Assembly (NCBI GenBank): GCA_900555125.1
Contig: USKH01000084.1
Coordinates: 1-5,863 of the forward strand
Reading direction: 5' to 3'
Source of the DNA: an uncultured Clostridium sp.
Lineage (GTDB): Bacteria; Bacillota; Clostridia; Christensenellales; Pumilibacteraceae
Length of the DNA: 5,863 nucleotides
The notes beneath the pieces are model-generated. The model was given only the letters and a program-made list of their open reading frames with translations. It searched no databases and was not told the DNA's origin. Numbering within the stretch: position 1 is the stretch's first letter; every line of letters begins with the position of its first letter. Both the position numbers and the translations under genes were made by a program. Of this stretch, positions 5,225-5,863 are shown one piece after another.

Positions 5225-5863
5225 TTATACTCTTTTTGTCTTTTGTTCGGTTTTTGCGATAAGCGTATTGGCTTCCGGTAAAGTCCTGCTGAGTTCGACA
5301 AGCTTATTCACAACGTAATTTATCTCTTCTTCCGTGTTATCTTTACCGAAAGAAAAGCGCACCGAGCGTTTTGCGTCAGAATCGGAATATCCTATTGCTT
5401 TCATGACATGGCTGGGTTCGAGAGAGCCGGACGAGCATGCGGCGCCGGACGAACATGCCACGCCCGCAATATCGAGCGCCATAACCAGCGCGTCGCCTTC
5501 GGTAAACGGAAAAGTAAAATTGGCGTTTTGCGGAAGCCGCAAGGTTTCCTCTCCGTTATAAACAACATACGGAAGTGCGTGTTTTACTTTTTTGACAAAT
5601 AAATCGCGTAGTTTTTTTACTTTTTCGGCATTTTCGGCAAGATTTTCGGTTGCAAGCGTTATTGCCTTGCCCAGTCCTACGATTTGCGCAACAGGGGAAG
5701 TTCCGCCGCGCATAGATTTTTCCTGATGACCGCCGGCTATCAGTTTGTCGATTTTGGTTCCGTCTTTAACGTACAGCGCGCCGATACCTTTAGGTCCGTA
5801 AAACTTGTGTGCGGAAAGCGACAATGCGTCGACGCCAAGTTCTTTTACGTTCACCGGAATCGA
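5225..5863 (-). CDS. Cysteine desulfurase (NifS/IscS class), N-terminal part outside the window
   Basis: This PLP enzyme takes sulfur from L-cysteine as a persulfide and passes it to iron-sulfur cluster scaffolds or tRNA-thiolating enzymes. Roughly the C-terminal 212 residues are visible of about 385-400. Fragment residues 17-26 (SAHKFYGPKG) contain the PLP-binding lysine at 20. GGTSPVAQIVGLG (53-65) takes the place of the usual GTENV-type motif. AACSSGSLEPSHV carries the sulfur-accepting cysteine at fragment residue 143 (codon 5437-5435), with a second cysteine at 137. RFSFG at 169-173 is the usual end-domain motif. The frame continues to the window edge, so the GTG at 5854 is internal. NifS, IscS and SufS-like paralogs cannot be fully separated here, but the SSGxxC loop with a long LEPSHV segment indicates the class I NifS/IscS type. 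In Bacillus a desulfurase (yrvO) with trmU lies in the same wider region as ruvX, so a tRNA-thiolation role is possible. Confidence 0.93.
   Translation of the reverse strand, partial: SIPVNVKELGVDALSLSAHKFYGPKGIGALYVKDGTKIDKLIAGGHQEKSMRGGTSPVAQIVGLGKAITLATENLAENAEKVKKLRDLFVKKVKHALPYVVYNGEETLRLPQNANFTFPFTEGDALVMALDIAGVACSSGAACSSGSLEPSHVMKAIGYSDSDAKRSVRFSFGKDNTEEEINYVVNKLVELSRTLPEANTLIAKTEQKTKRV

Noticed and set aside
5224..5229. TATAAT overlapping the desulfurase stop codon as a promoter
   Set aside because: No acceptable -35 box is found 16-18 bases upstream in the A-rich 3' end of the gene.
5852..5854. GTG at 5854 as the true start of the desulfurase
   Set aside because: The frame continues to the window edge, and the fragment would lack the N-terminal half of the PLP-binding domain, so the gene is cut rather than short.

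Overview
The window is a stretch of bacterial chromosome in which every gene lies on the minus strand, so transcription runs from the right edge to the left. The strong AGGAGG-type ribosome binding sites, the sigma-A-like promoters with TATAAT boxes, the frequent TTG starts and the order rpsB-tsf-pyrH-frr-uppS all point to a Gram-positive Bacillota member. A ruvX-DUF1292 pair near a cysteine desulfurase suggests Clostridia or a relative. The exact lineage cannot be fixed from this sequence alone. No mobile element, CRISPR array, tRNA or rRNA is visible.

In transcription order, the right end (5863-5225) holds the C-terminal half of a NifS/IscS-type cysteine desulfurase. A 67-residue membrane-anchored, cysteine-rich protein of unknown function follows (5161-4958) and ends at a hairpin terminator. 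A new promoter (4868-4840) then drives a two-gene unit. It encodes the YqgF/RuvX nuclease, with a TTG start, and a small acidic DUF1292 (YrzB-like) protein whose C-terminus is an unusual Cys/His-rich tail. A long hairpin (3918-3862) closes that unit.

The 3' arm of that same hairpin carries the -35 box of a strong promoter for rpsB-tsf (ribosomal protein S2 and elongation factor Ts), which has a leader of about 110 nt. A second intrinsic terminator lies between tsf and pyrH, again with promoter-like boxes embedded in it. pyrH (UMP kinase) is followed by a clear promoter placed right after its stop codon, giving frr (ribosome recycling factor) its own transcription start. uppS (undecaprenyl diphosphate synthase) overlaps the end of frr, has no possible ATG or GTG start, and runs off the left edge.

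The left two thirds is therefore the conserved translation, nucleotide and cell-wall growth cluster: S2 and EF-Ts for translation, UMP kinase for pyrimidine nucleotides, RRF for ribosome recycling, and UppS for the lipid carrier of wall synthesis. It is cut into separately tunable units by terminators and internal promoters. The least ordinary parts are the two cysteine-rich products near the desulfurase and the repeated overlap of terminator and promoter. I found no evidence of a complete new multi-gene system.
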